Assembly (NCBI GenBank): GCA_003170275.1
Contig: PNAM01000030.1
Coordinates: forward strand, 1 to 64,000
From: Myxococcales bacterium
GTDB taxonomy: Bacteria > Myxococcota_A > Polyangia > Palsa-1104
Direction of reading: 5' to 3'
DNA: 64,000 nt
Below, one piece after another: positions 41,177 through 49,282 of the stretch (position 1 is the first letter of the stretch; each line of letters opens with the position of its first letter). Below the pieces are notes generated by a model, which saw only the letters and a program-made list of their open reading frames with translations, was not told the origin of the DNA and made no database searches. The position numbers were made by a program, and so were the translations under genes.

Positions 41177-41882
41177 CGAACAGGCCGAGCTGCGGCTGCT
41201 CCTCCGGCACGTCCCACCACGGATCGAAACGCTCCCCCAACAGATCGCGCGCGAAGTCCCACGGCCAGCTGCGCCGCGCCTCGGGCGGCAGGTGGCGGTA
41301 GCGCGCGATGTAGGCGCGCAAGAACGCGCGGGTGGCCGCGTTGGTGTAGCCGCCGCCGTGCTCGACGAGCGTGCCGAACTCGGGGGCGTAGCGCGCGCGG
41401 ATCTTGGCCCACAGCTGGTCGCGGCGCACCTTGGCGACGATCGACGCGGCGGCGACTGCGGCGTGCTGCGACTCGCCGTTGTTGAGCGCTTCGAGGTGCG
41501 CCCAGGTGGCGGCCAGCGGCTTGAACAGTCGCTCGCCGTCGCACACGATGCGCCGGCAGGTGGGCGCGCGCCGGATCAAGCGCGCGGCGTGCTCCTGCTC
41601 GAGGCGATTGAGGCCGTTGTCGCGGCAGCGTCGATCGATCTCGGCGACGTCGATCACCGCGACCGCGACGTGGTCGGCGGCGTCGAGGATGCGCGGCACC
41701 AGCGCCAGGCGCGCTTCGTGCGCGTTCGGGCCGGCGAAGCGTTTGGAGTCGGTGACGCCGGCGCGGGTCAACGCCGCGGCCTTGCGCGGGCGCAGCGCCA
41801 CGCAGGCCATCACCATCGGGCCGAGCACCGGGCCGCGGCCGGCTTCGTCGATGCCGAGGATCAATTCGTCGTGGATGATCAT
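41085..41882 (-). CDS. rnhB: Ribonuclease HII
   Basis: RNase HII nicks RNA in RNA-DNA hybrids, including single ribonucleotides. The 265-residue protein shows ILGIDEAGRGPVLGPMVMACVAL with the first catalytic Asp-Glu, VTDSKRFAG and AAASIVAKVRRD. The core ends near residue 230; the last 30-odd residues are a Pro/Arg-rich tail antisense to the anti-sigma gene and probably result from stop-codon loss. It overlaps the upstream TPR-dynamin gene by 4 nt. Confidence 0.94.
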   Translation of the reverse strand: MIIHDELILGIDEAGRGPVLGPMVMACVALRPRKAAALTRAGVTDSKRFAGPNAHEARLALVPRILDAADHVAVAVIDVAEIDRRCRDNGLNRLEQEHAARLIRRAPTCRRIVCDGERLFKPLAATWAHLEALNNGESQHAAVAAASIVAKVRRDQLWAKIRARYAPEFGTLVEHGGGYTNAATRAFLRAYIARYRHLPPEARRSWPWDFARDLLGERFDPWWDVPEEQPQLGLFAKSLACSPRPAPPARAPRTRPPRRPSSPSL

Positions 41883-44728
41883 GGCGCGGCCGGCGTTTCC
41901 AGCGCCGAGCGTAACACCTCGACCGGCGCCAACACCCGCTCTTCCAGATCGAAGCGCTGCAGCTCGGCCGCCGCGCGCGCGCGATCGAGGTGCTCGCCGA
42001 GCGCGCCGTAGAACCGCTCGGCCCAGGCGCGCAGCGGGCCGCGCAGCTCGGCCTCGGCGTGATCGTCCGACCAGGGCGCGTCGCGTTCGAGCGCGCGGCG
42101 GATCTCGCGCTCGGACAGCTCGAGCTTGGGGAGCACGCGCGTGAAGAAGTCGTCGACGCGCCCACCGCGCAGAAAGCCGCGCGCGAACGCGCGGAAGCGG
42201 CCGTAGACCTGCTCGTCGAGCAGGCGCAGCGCGAGGCGGAAGTCGGCGTCCGGATCGACCGCGCGCACGATCGCCAGCGAGCGCTCGATCTCGCCCTGCA
42301 CGCGCGCGCGCGACGCGTCGAGCAGCACGCCCAGCCGCTCGTCGAGCAGGCCGAGCAGGAAGTCGCGATCGGCCGGCGCCGCTTCGTTGGAGCCGAACGC
42401 CCAGCGGCGCGGGCGGACGAAGTCGAGCACCTCGCGCGCGCAGGCGGCATACACCGCCTCGGCCGCTTCGGCGAGCCGGTGCCGTTCGCTGCGCAGAAAA
42501 TCGTTCTCGAAACGGGTCGCGTCTTCGCGCACCGCGGTGAGCGCCGTGCCCAGGCCTTCCAGGCGGTTGGTGGCGAGCAGCGCGCTGCCGAGCTGGTGGG
42601 CGCGATCGAGCAGCGCGCGCAGGCGCACGGTCGCCGCGTCGCGCTGGATCGCCCGCGCGCGCGAGAAGAAGCGCTCTTCGAGCGTGCGCTCGAGCGTGGC
42701 GTAGTTGGAGCTGGTGAGCAGCGCGGGGTCCTTGACCTTGCGCCCGTCGAGCGCCTGCTTGGCGGCGAACGGCACCACCGTCTCGAGGATCTCCCCGAGC
42801 GCGCTCTTCACGTGCTTGATGATCTGCGCCAGCTCTTCGGGCGTGCAGCGATCGATCTTGTTGAGCACGCCGAGGATCTTCTTGCCTTCACCCTTGATCT
42901 TCTCGAGGGCCGTCCCTTCGGTCGCCTTGGCCGCCTGGTCGACGGTGAACAGCCACACCACCGCGTCCGCCTCGGCGATGAAGCGGCGCGCGGTCTCTTC
43001 GTGCTCGGGATGGATCGAGTTGAGCCCCGGCGTGTCGACCACGTTGACCCGCTGCAAGGTCTCGAGGGGATAGAGCACCTCGACCACGCGGATGCGGCGC
43101 GCCTCCTCGGCGTTGAGCCCGCGCAAGAGCGCCGGCACGTCCTTCCACGCCACGTCGCGCGCGGTGTCGTCGAGATAGACCACGCGACCTTTGCGCTCGA
43201 CGCCGTACTTGAGCACGTTGATGGTCGCGGTGGTCGGCGTGATGCCCATCGGCGCGACCTCCTCGCCGAGCAGCGCGTTGACGAAGGTCGACTTGCCCGA
43301 GTTGAACTCGCCCATCACCGTGACCAGCAGCGGGCGATCGATGGTCTCGACCAGCCGTCCCGCTTCGGGGCTCAGCTCGGCCAGCTCGCGCGTGCGCGAG
43401 AAGTGACGGTGGGTGAGCTTGAGCAGCGAGTACAGCTCGCGCGGCGTGGCGTCGCGCTCGGCGCGATAGACGTCGGCCAGCCGGGCGCGCGGGCGCGGAT
43501 CGTTGGGCGCGAGCTGCGCCGCACGCCGCAGCGAAGCCGCCGCCACCGACGGCAGCCCGCGATCGAGCGCGATCTTGGCGACGGCCAGGCGGGTCTCGAG
43601 GGTGTCGGCGGCGCCGAGCGCCTGGTCGGCGAGGCTGGTGGCGCGCTCGAGATCGCCTGACGCCGCAGCTTGTAGCGCGCTGGCGGCCAAGGCGTCGGGA
43701 TGATCCGGGCGATCGGCGAGCAGCGCGGCGGCGTAGGTGGCGGCGCGCGCGGCCAGATCGGCACGCAGCGCCACGTGCAGCGCCTCTTCGAGCACCGGGC
43801 GGCGATCGAACAACAAGCGCGCCGAGCCCGAGCCGGCCGCGGTGGCGACCAGCGCGCGATCGAACGCTTGCAACGCGCCGTCGAACGAGCCGCCTTGCGC
43901 CAGCACGCGGCCGAGCACGACCAGGATGTCGGCGCGATCGGGCGCGCGCTCGAGCGCACGCAGGACCTGCTCGTGCGCCGCGGGCGCGTTGCCTTCCGCC
44001 AGCGCCAGGCGTGCCAGGCCCAGCCGCGCGGAGATCTCGGCGTCGCCGCCCGCCGGCAACGCGCGCTCGTACACCGCGCGCGCCTCGGCCGGGCGCTTGG
44101 CACGTTCGTACAGATCGCCGAGCGCGCCGAGCGCATTCGGATCGGGATTCGGCCCCTCGGCGCCGCGCTCCAGGCACACGCGCGCCGCGTCGAGATCACC
44201 GCGCCGATACAACGCGCGCCCCAGCAGCCCAACCGCCTCCGGATCGTCGGGCAGCGACGCGGCCGCCTTGCGCAGCTCGCGCACCGCCTTGTCGAAGCGC
44301 TGCGATTGCAGATACACCGCGCCGAGCCCGCGATAGACCTCGCCGCGAAGCGTCGGATCGCCCACGCCCAGATCGAGCGCGCTGCGATACGCGTCCGACG
44401 CCGCCTCCACGTCGCCGCACCGCCGGTACAATTCGCCGAGCGCGACCTTGGCCTCGGCGAATCCGCCGCGCACCATCGCCGCGCGGGTGAGCGCCGCGAT
44501 CGCCTCGTCGTCGTCGCCGCGCTTGCCGTACGCGAGCCCGAGCAGGTAGCTGGCGCGCGCGTGCTCCGGACGCAGATCGGTGGCCAGCGACAGCTCGTGG
44601 ATCGCCGCGTCCAGGTCCCCGCGATCGAGGTACGCCGCGCCCAGCTCGACGTGCGCGCGCACGTCGTCGGGCGTGATCAGGTCGCCGATTTGGTCGGCGA
44701 GCCGGTCGAGTCTGTCGAAGATCCCCAC
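41879..44728 (-). CDS. TPR-dynamin-like GTPase
   Basis: A 949-residue protein with a GTG start overlapping the upstream dynamin-like gene. Residues 1-440 are tandem TPR-like helical repeats (ASYLLGLAYGKRGDDDEAIAALTRA; AVGLLGRALYRRGDLDAARVCLERG). From about 470 the GTPase domain has GEFNSGKSTFVNAL, GITPTTATIN, VVDTPGLNS and VLNKIDR, the complete dynamin/YjdA-type set. The C-terminal part is helical (stalk-like) without an obvious membrane hairpin. Known bacterial dynamin-like proteins act in membrane fusion, fission or repair and often come in pairs, as here. The TPR part may recruit partners. Role in this organism is inferred. Confidence 0.87.
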   Translation of the reverse strand: MGIFDRLDRLADQIGDLITPDDVRAHVELGAAYLDRGDLDAAIHELSLATDLRPEHARASYLLGLAYGKRGDDDEAIAALTRAAMVRGGFAEAKVALGELYRRCGDVEAASDAYRSALDLGVGDPTLRGEVYRGLGAVYLQSQRFDKAVRELRKAAASLPDDPEAVGLLGRALYRRGDLDAARVCLERGAEGPNPDPNALGALGDLYERAKRPAEARAVYERALPAGGDAEISARLGLARLALAEGNAPAAHEQVLRALERAPDRADILVVLGRVLAQGGSFDGALQAFDRALVATAAGSGSARLLFDRRPVLEEALHVALRADLAARAATYAAALLADRPDHPDALAASALQAAASGDLERATSLADQALGAADTLETRLAVAKIALDRGLPSVAAASLRRAAQLAPNDPRPRARLADVYRAERDATPRELYSLLKLTHRHFSRTRELAELSPEAGRLVETIDRPLLVTVMGEFNSGKSTFVNALLGEEVAPMGITPTTATINVLKYGVERKGRVVYLDDTARDVAWKDVPALLRGLNAEEARRIRVVEVLYPLETLQRVNVVDTPGLNSIHPEHEETARRFIAEADAVVWLFTVDQAAKATEGTALEKIKGEGKKILGVLNKIDRCTPEELAQIIKHVKSALGEILETVVPFAAKQALDGRKVKDPALLTSSNYATLERTLEERFFSRARAIQRDAATVRLRALLDRAHQLGSALLATNRLEGLGTALTAVREDATRFENDFLRSERHRLAEAAEAVYAACAREVLDFVRPRRWAFGSNEAAPADRDFLLGLLDERLGVLLDASRARVQGEIERSLAIVRAVDPDADFRLALRLLDEQVYGRFRAFARGFLRGGRVDDFFTRVLPKLELSEREIRRALERDAPWSDDHAEAELRGPLRAWAERFYGALGEHLDRARAAAELQRFDLEERVLAPVEVLRSALETPAAP

Positions 44729-46479
44729 AGTTTTTCGCGCAGCGCCTCCAGGCGCGTTTCGATGCCGGTCAGCCGACTGAGCTGCTGGTCCACTTCCGTG
44801 ACGCGCACCTCGACGTCCACGCCCTGCGCGCGCCGCTCGGCGAGCGCGCGATCGAGCACCTCGGAGATCCCGCGGTGCAGCGTGTCGCCCGCCGCGGTCA
44901 CGAAGTCGGCCAGCCGGCCCTGAAAGTCCTCGATGATCTGATCGAACTTGGGACCGACGGTGAGCGCCGCCTTGTCGATCACCTCGGGCACGCCCTTCTT
45001 GGCCTGCGCCTTGACCGCGCCCGAGACCCGCTCCTTGACCAACACCGCCAGGATCGGCGCGGCGAGCGTGAGCAGCCCGCCGACCAGCGTGTTGACGAAC
45101 AGGAAGATCCCGGTGCCCAGCGCGCCGAGCGCGAACACACCCACGTCGTACTTGAGCGAGTCGACCTCGAGATCGATGCGCGTGTCGGCCGGCCCGAGCT
45201 CGCGCGACAAGATGGCCATCGCCTCGGCGACGTTCTCGTTGGTGACCTGGATGATCTCCTCGGCAAGCTTCTCGAGCAGCGCGGCGATCTTCTCGCCCTC
45301 GGCCTCCGCCCAATCCTTCCAGGTGTCCTGCACGAACGACTGCAGGTACTTCTTCACGTCCTCGGCGTTGGCCTTGTCGATCTCCTCGGGCAGCCGCGCC
45401 TTGAGCTCGTCGACGAACTCCTCGAGATCGAGCCGCATGCCCGCGCTGATCGCCGAGGCCGAGGCGCGAATCTTTCCGTGGTGCGCCTTCAGGTGCGCGC
45501 GCGTCCCGTCGAGCTGCGTGCGCACGCGCGCGATGCGCTCCTCGAGCTCCTCGAGCGCGAGCCCGAGCGAGCGCTTCTTGATGCCCAGGTTCTGCTTCAG
45601 GTACCCGCAGGTGCGCAGCCCGTCGCCCACCGCGTTGTCGAGGAGCACGCGCCCGCGCTCATCGGCCAAATATTTTCCGAGGTACTGGCGAAGCGGCGCC
45701 AGCCCAGACGTCTCCTGCACTTTCGGATCTTTGTCCAGAGCGCGCTTGGCCGAGAGCGGGAAGATCACCGGCTCGTCGACGATCTTGGCCAGGTTCTCGC
45801 GGCAATAGGCGAGCGCCTGCTCGCGCTCCTCGGGCGACAGCAGATCGATCTTGCCGAGCACGAAGATCAGCTTGTCCTTGGAGCGCTTGAGGATGCGCTG
45901 CTCGAGGAACGCGCGCTCGGACTGCTTGAGCACCTGCGCCCCGTCGAGCAGCAACAGCACCGCGTCGGCGCGCGGGATGTAGCTGTAGGTGATCTCGGCG
46001 CGCTGCTCGTTGATGTCGTTGACGCCGGGCGTGTCCACCAGCGTGACCTTGTCCTTCAAGATCTCGGCGGGCCAACCGATCTCGACGTACTTGACGTGCG
46101 AGACCTCCTTGCCCTCGATGGTCACCCAATCGCCGAGCGCCTTCGGGTCGACCTTCTTGGTCTTGTCGTCGTTCAGATAGGCCGTCGCGGTCGGCTTGTC
46201 GGAATACACCAGGTGGTTGATGGTCGCGGTAGTCGGCGTGATCCCGGCCGGCAGGATCGCCGCGCCGCACAGCGCGTTGACGAACGTCGACTTGCCGTGG
46301 TTGAACTCGCCCAGCACCACCAGCGCGAACCGCTCCTCGTCGAGCTTGGGGATGCGCGACTTGTCGAGCTCCCTGGCGAGCGTCTCCATGCCCAGATCGG
46401 CCGCCAGCTTCGAGGTGTCCTCCAGCGCGCCGATGAGCGAGCGCTTGATCTCGAGGTGCTCGCCCGAAATGGCGCTCAC
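44677..46479 (-). CDS. Dynamin-like GTPase with hydrophobic hairpin
   Basis: A 600-residue bacterial dynamin-like protein. The GTG start overlaps the M48 gene stop (GTGA). G1 is GEFNHGKSTFVNAL (about 56-69), G2 GITPTTATIN, G3 LVDTPGVND, and the G4 position reads LGKID, where N/TKxD is usual. Helical stalk segments follow, then a hydrophobic stretch at about 443-480 (VGVFALGALGTGIFLFVNTLVGGLLTLAAPILAVLV) that looks like a paddle or membrane hairpin. The C-terminal region is coiled. It overlaps the second dynamin-like gene by 52 nt, so the pair is probably co-translated and may form a hetero-oligomer. Confidence 0.87.
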   Translation of the reverse strand: MSAISGEHLEIKRSLIGALEDTSKLAADLGMETLARELDKSRIPKLDEERFALVVLGEFNHGKSTFVNALCGAAILPAGITPTTATINHLVYSDKPTATAYLNDDKTKKVDPKALGDWVTIEGKEVSHVKYVEIGWPAEILKDKVTLVDTPGVNDINEQRAEITYSYIPRADAVLLLLDGAQVLKQSERAFLEQRILKRSKDKLIFVLGKIDLLSPEEREQALAYCRENLAKIVDEPVIFPLSAKRALDKDPKVQETSGLAPLRQYLGKYLADERGRVLLDNAVGDGLRTCGYLKQNLGIKKRSLGLALEELEERIARVRTQLDGTRAHLKAHHGKIRASASAISAGMRLDLEEFVDELKARLPEEIDKANAEDVKKYLQSFVQDTWKDWAEAEGEKIAALLEKLAEEIIQVTNENVAEAMAILSRELGPADTRIDLEVDSLKYDVGVFALGALGTGIFLFVNTLVGGLLTLAAPILAVLVKERVSGAVKAQAKKGVPEVIDKAALTVGPKFDQIIEDFQGRLADFVTAAGDTLHRGISEVLDRALAERRAQGVDVEVRVTEVDQQLSRLTGIETRLEALREKLWGSSTDSTGSPTKSAT

Positions 46480-47267
46480 TTGATCACCTCGGCGACCTTG
46501 GCGTCGCACTCGGCGGTGCTGGTGCCGCCTTCCTGCTTGGTCAGGCCCTTGTAGTACGCGCTCTCGGCGAACAGCCGCAGCGCCTCGATGCGCTTGTGCA
46601 CCGACGGATCCTCGGGATGGGTCTTGGCGAGCGCCGCCTCGGAGGCGTCGAGCGCGCGCGTGCACAGAAGGCCGGCGCGGTCGCAGGTGATCTCCCCGCG
46701 CTTGGCCCAGCCGGAGAGCGCCATCACCGCGGGCGTGACCGCCCACTTCACGAACCGGCTGGCGAAGTGGGTCAGGTAATAGAGCGAGGTGGCGTAGACC
46801 ACGTGGTTGTTCTGCACGTGGCCGAGCTGGTGGCCGATCACGTGGATCAGCTCCGGCTCGGTGAGCCCGTCGATGCGCGCCTGGCTGAGCACCACGTACG
46901 CTTCTTCATTGGTGCCGAAGGTGTGCGCCGCGCCGATCGCCAGCTGGGGCGCTACATATAATGTAGGCGCGACGATGTGCAGGGTCTCGGCGCAGTGCAG
47001 CGCGATCGCGTGCAGCCTGGGCGATTGGACCGGCGAGACCTTGGTCGCGCCGCCCAGGATCTCCTCGCGCGCTTGCGAGTTCCACATGCGCACCGAGGCC
47101 TCGACCGACACGCGCACCGGCCGCAGCCGATCGAGCGTCCGCAGCACGCGCAGGTCACCGCCGTAGGCGTACGCCGCGCCCTCTCGCGCCTGCGCCTCGC
47201 GAGCCCCTTTGCGGCGCTCCACGTAGCGCTGGAAGTCGAGGTCCACCTTGGGCATTTCCGTCACCAT
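46476..47267 (-). CDS. M48-family peptidase homologue with HQxxH active site
   Basis: A 263-residue M48-type protein. The zinc motif normally HExxH is H146-Q147-L-G-H150; the third ligand E192 and D196 are present (GEITCDRAGL). The codon for residue 147 is CAG at 46827-46829, so the general-base Glu is replaced by Gln, which should abolish or strongly reduce peptidase activity while keeping zinc. There is no signal peptide; the hydrophobic run YYLTHFASRFVKWAVTPAVMAL may associate with membrane. GGAG precedes the ATG. It is the first cistron before two dynamin-like genes and overlaps the next start. Confidence 0.86.
   Translation of the reverse strand: MVTEMPKVDLDFQRYVERRKGAREAQAREGAAYAYGGDLRVLRTLDRLRPVRVSVEASVRMWNSQAREEILGGATKVSPVQSPRLHAIALHCAETLHIVAPTLYVAPQLAIGAAHTFGTNEEAYVVLSQARIDGLTEPELIHVIGHQLGHVQNNHVVYATSLYYLTHFASRFVKWAVTPAVMALSGWAKRGEITCDRAGLLCTRALDASEAALAKTHPEDPSVHKRIEALRLFAESAYYKGLTKQEGGTSTAECDAKVAEVIK
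46952..46966. repeat. Second copy of CTACATATAATGTAG, inside the M48 gene
   Basis: The same 15-mer palindrome occurs at 29447-29461. Here it encodes P101-V105 on the minus strand as CCT ACA TTA TAT GTA, five consecutive A/T-ending codons in a gene that otherwise uses G/C-ending ones, including a TTA Leu codon. Confidence 0.7.
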
Positions 47268-47286
47268 AACACTCCGTAATACGGTG

Positions 47287-47304
47287 ACGGAACTGCTTTT
47301 CCGT
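47287..47304. other. Short hairpin between the lipoprotein and M48 genes
   Basis: ACGGAA-CTGCTT-TTCCGT is a 6-bp inverted repeat in the 40-nt gap. It lies just downstream of the lipoprotein stop on the minus strand and could partly terminate or stabilise that message. No T-tract is attached. Confidence 0.35.
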
Positions 47305-47307
47305 CGG

Positions 47308-47439
47308 CTACTTCTGCGGGGTGGCGGGATCGTTGGTGGTGCCCGAGGCGGTGGTGGTAGTGCCGCCGGAGGATTCCTTGGCGCCGCCGCCGCACGCCGA
47401 CATCGCCAGACAGAAAGCCAGGGCCACGAGCTTGTTCAT
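47308..47439 (-). CDS. Small lipoprotein (43 residues)
   Basis: A 43-residue reading frame with GGAGGCTCC just before the ATG. It starts MNKLVALAFCLAMSAC, a clear lipoprotein signal with Cys at 16, followed by GGG and a short Ser/Thr/Gly-rich tail (SSGGTTTTASGTT) ending PATPQK. There is no aspartate after the Cys, so outer-membrane sorting is plausible. The mature part is only 28 residues and probably unstructured. It lies 40 nt upstream of the M48/dynamin cluster on the same strand. No family is recognised. Confidence 0.72.
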   Translation of the reverse strand: MNKLVALAFCLAMSACGGGAKESSGGTTTTASGTTNDPATPQK

Positions 47440-47498
47440 TGGAGCCTCCGCGTTCCGTTCGTTTTAAGAACGGGCGGCGGGCTGTCAATCTCTGTCAA

Positions 47499-48008
47499 TC
47501 AGGTCGCGCTCTTCTTCTTCCAGTCCTCGATCCAGCGGCGGGTGACCTTGGCGGCGATCTCGTACGAGTCGCGCATCTGCTCCATCATGTACTTCTCGAT
47601 CTTGCCGCCGAGCAGCGGCACGCCCACCTTCACCTCGCCCTTGAACTCGCGGCGGCAGCGCTTGCCGCCGTCGAGCGGCGTGACCGAGTACTTGCCGGCC
47701 ATGTTGAAGCGATCCTTGAACATCGCGGTCTCGATCTTGATGTCCATGACGTTGGTTGCCCAGTCGAGGTGATCGATCTCGGTGTAGCCGGTGCTCTTGA
47801 TGATCGACTGCAAGAAGCCCGGAATCGGCGTGGTCGGTTCGAGCATCTGGATGCGGTGGAAGCGCTTGCCGTCGTCCTCCTGCTTGACGACCTTGTATTC
47901 CTTCATCTTCAGCTCGCCGAACATGTCCTTGTTGAACTCCGGCGACAGGAAGATCTTCCAGTAGTTGGCGACGTCGACGTCGAACTCGTGCGAAAAGTTG
48001 AAGTTCAT
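47499..48008 (-). CDS. DUF2505-like START/SRPBCC-fold protein
   Basis: A 169-residue protein (MNFNFSHEFDVDVANYWKIFLSPEFNKDM) that resembles DUF2505, a helix-grip fold related to START and polyketide cyclases that can bind lipids or other hydrophobic ligands. GKYSVTPLDGGKRCRREFKGEVKVGVPLLGGKIEKYM is the most conserved-looking segment, followed by a C-terminal helix. Function is unknown. It lies between a thioesterase gene and the small lipoprotein in the same direction. Confidence 0.7.
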   Translation of the reverse strand: MNFNFSHEFDVDVANYWKIFLSPEFNKDMFGELKMKEYKVVKQEDDGKRFHRIQMLEPTTPIPGFLQSIIKSTGYTEIDHLDWATNVMDIKIETAMFKDRFNMAGKYSVTPLDGGKRCRREFKGEVKVGVPLLGGKIEKYMMEQMRDSYEIAAKVTRRWIEDWKKKSAT

Positions 48009-48046
48009 GCCGGCAAACTAGCGGACGATCGCCCGAAGATCAACGG

Positions 48047-48481
48047 CTAGCGATCGGCGGCCTCGGCGCCGCGCAGGGTCATGCAGGTGCTCGACGCGCG
48101 GGCCACCAACGAGCCCTTCGCGTCGAACACGTCGCACTCGACCACGCCGATGGTCTTGCCCGGCTTGACCATCTTCGCCTCCGCCCGCAGGGTGTCGTTC
48201 CACACCGGCTTGAAGAAGTTGATCTTCAGCTCCAGCGTCGTGAAGCTCTCGCCCTCTTTCAAGAGCGCGCTGTACGCCATGCCCATCGCGGCGTCGGTTA
48301 CGTCGCACAGGATGCCGCCGTGCAAGGTGCCCATCGGGTTGGCGTGCCGCGGCTCGGCCTCGAACAGCACGGTCGCCCGGCCTGGCTCGACCGCCGTCAC
48401 GCGAAAGCCGATCAACTGAGCGATCGGCGGCGGCGGGAGCTCGCCGGTGATCAGCTTCTGGATGCGCTCGAGTCCGGTCAT
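48047..48481 (-). CDS. PaaI-type hotdog thioesterase
   Basis: A 144-residue hotdog-fold acyl-CoA thioesterase. LHGGILCDVTDAAMGMAYSAL carries the HGG motif of the 4HBT/PaaI family, and LKINFFKPVWNDTLRAEAKMVKPGKTIGVVECDVFDAKG is the typical central region. The substrate is not predictable; likely a free acyl- or phenylacetyl-CoA type thioester in the cytoplasm. The gap to the MutH-like gene upstream is 19 nt. Confidence 0.86.
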   Translation of the reverse strand: MTGLERIQKLITGELPPPPIAQLIGFRVTAVEPGRATVLFEAEPRHANPMGTLHGGILCDVTDAAMGMAYSALLKEGESFTTLELKINFFKPVWNDTLRAEAKMVKPGKTIGVVECDVFDAKGSLVARASSTCMTLRGAEAADR

Positions 48482-48500
48482 GACGGTAGGATGCGCCCTC

Positions 48501-49265
48501 TCAGCCGTTGGTTGGCCAGACGCCGTGGCTGCGGAACCACTTCGGCGTCAGGTACAGGCCGCGCGCGGGGAAGCGCGGCGAGCCGGCGGCGGTCTCGACC
48601 AGGTGACCGTCGCGCCACATCGCTTCCCAATTCTCCGGCTCGAACTCGCGCAGGTGATGCCCGCGCACGAAGTGATCGGCGCCGCGCTGCTCGACGAAGA
48701 CGAACAAGATCCGCGCGCACTTGTCGACCGGATTGGAGCGCGCGCTGACCACGCCGAGCTTGACCCGCTCGATCACCTGATCGCCGCGCACCGGCACGCT
48801 CTTGATCTCGGCGGCCGGGTGATCGCTGGCCATGCCGGGCACCTTGGCGCCGGTCATGAGCCGCTCGACGCCGTCGCCGACGCGCCCTTTGTGGCGCCGC
48901 GCGCCCTTCACCGGGATGCGCCGGCCGCGCGCCGCCCGGGCGCGTTCGAGCAGCGCCTCGAGCGCGTGCTCGGGTAGGGCGTACTCCGCGTCCGGCACCG
49001 GCTGGCCGAGCGCGTGCGCCGCCGCGCGCAACGCCTCCGATCGCCCCGGGTACGCGCCCTCCGCGATCACGCGCCACACGCGCAAGAGATCGCTCGCGTG
49101 ATGTCGCAGCGCTTCGACGAACCGATCCGGCGCGCCGGCGATGCGTGACGTCAGGAGCGCGGTCACCAGCCCAGGCGGCGCATCCAGCGGATACGCTCCG
49201 TCGGTGGCCAACAGACGGCGTCGTTCCTCGTCGGAGAACGCCGCCACCAGCCGTTCGAGCTTCAC
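48501..49265 (-). CDS. MutH/Sau3AI-type DNA endonuclease
   Basis: A 254-residue protein (GTG start). The first 120 residues are Ala/Arg-rich and helical. The MutH-like core begins at HKGRVGDGVERLMTGAKVPGMASDHPAAEIKSVPV: E134, D148, E153 and K155 match the E, D and ExK catalytic residues of MutH, and GLYLTPKWFRSHGVW near the C-terminus corresponds to the MutH GFYLKKNF motif. E. coli MutH nicks hemimethylated GATC; Sau3AI cuts GATC. Without a visible dam gene or methylase here, the recognition state cannot be deduced. It may be a strand-discrimination or restriction enzyme. Confidence 0.78.
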   Translation of the reverse strand: MKLERLVAAFSDEERRRLLATDGAYPLDAPPGLVTALLTSRIAGAPDRFVEALRHHASDLLRVWRVIAEGAYPGRSEALRAAAHALGQPVPDAEYALPEHALEALLERARAARGRRIPVKGARRHKGRVGDGVERLMTGAKVPGMASDHPAAEIKSVPVRGDQVIERVKLGVVSARSNPVDKCARILFVFVEQRGADHFVRGHHLREFEPENWEAMWRDGHLVETAAGSPRFPARGLYLTPKWFRSHGVWPTNG

Positions 49266-49282
49266 GTCCTCAGCCTATCCGC

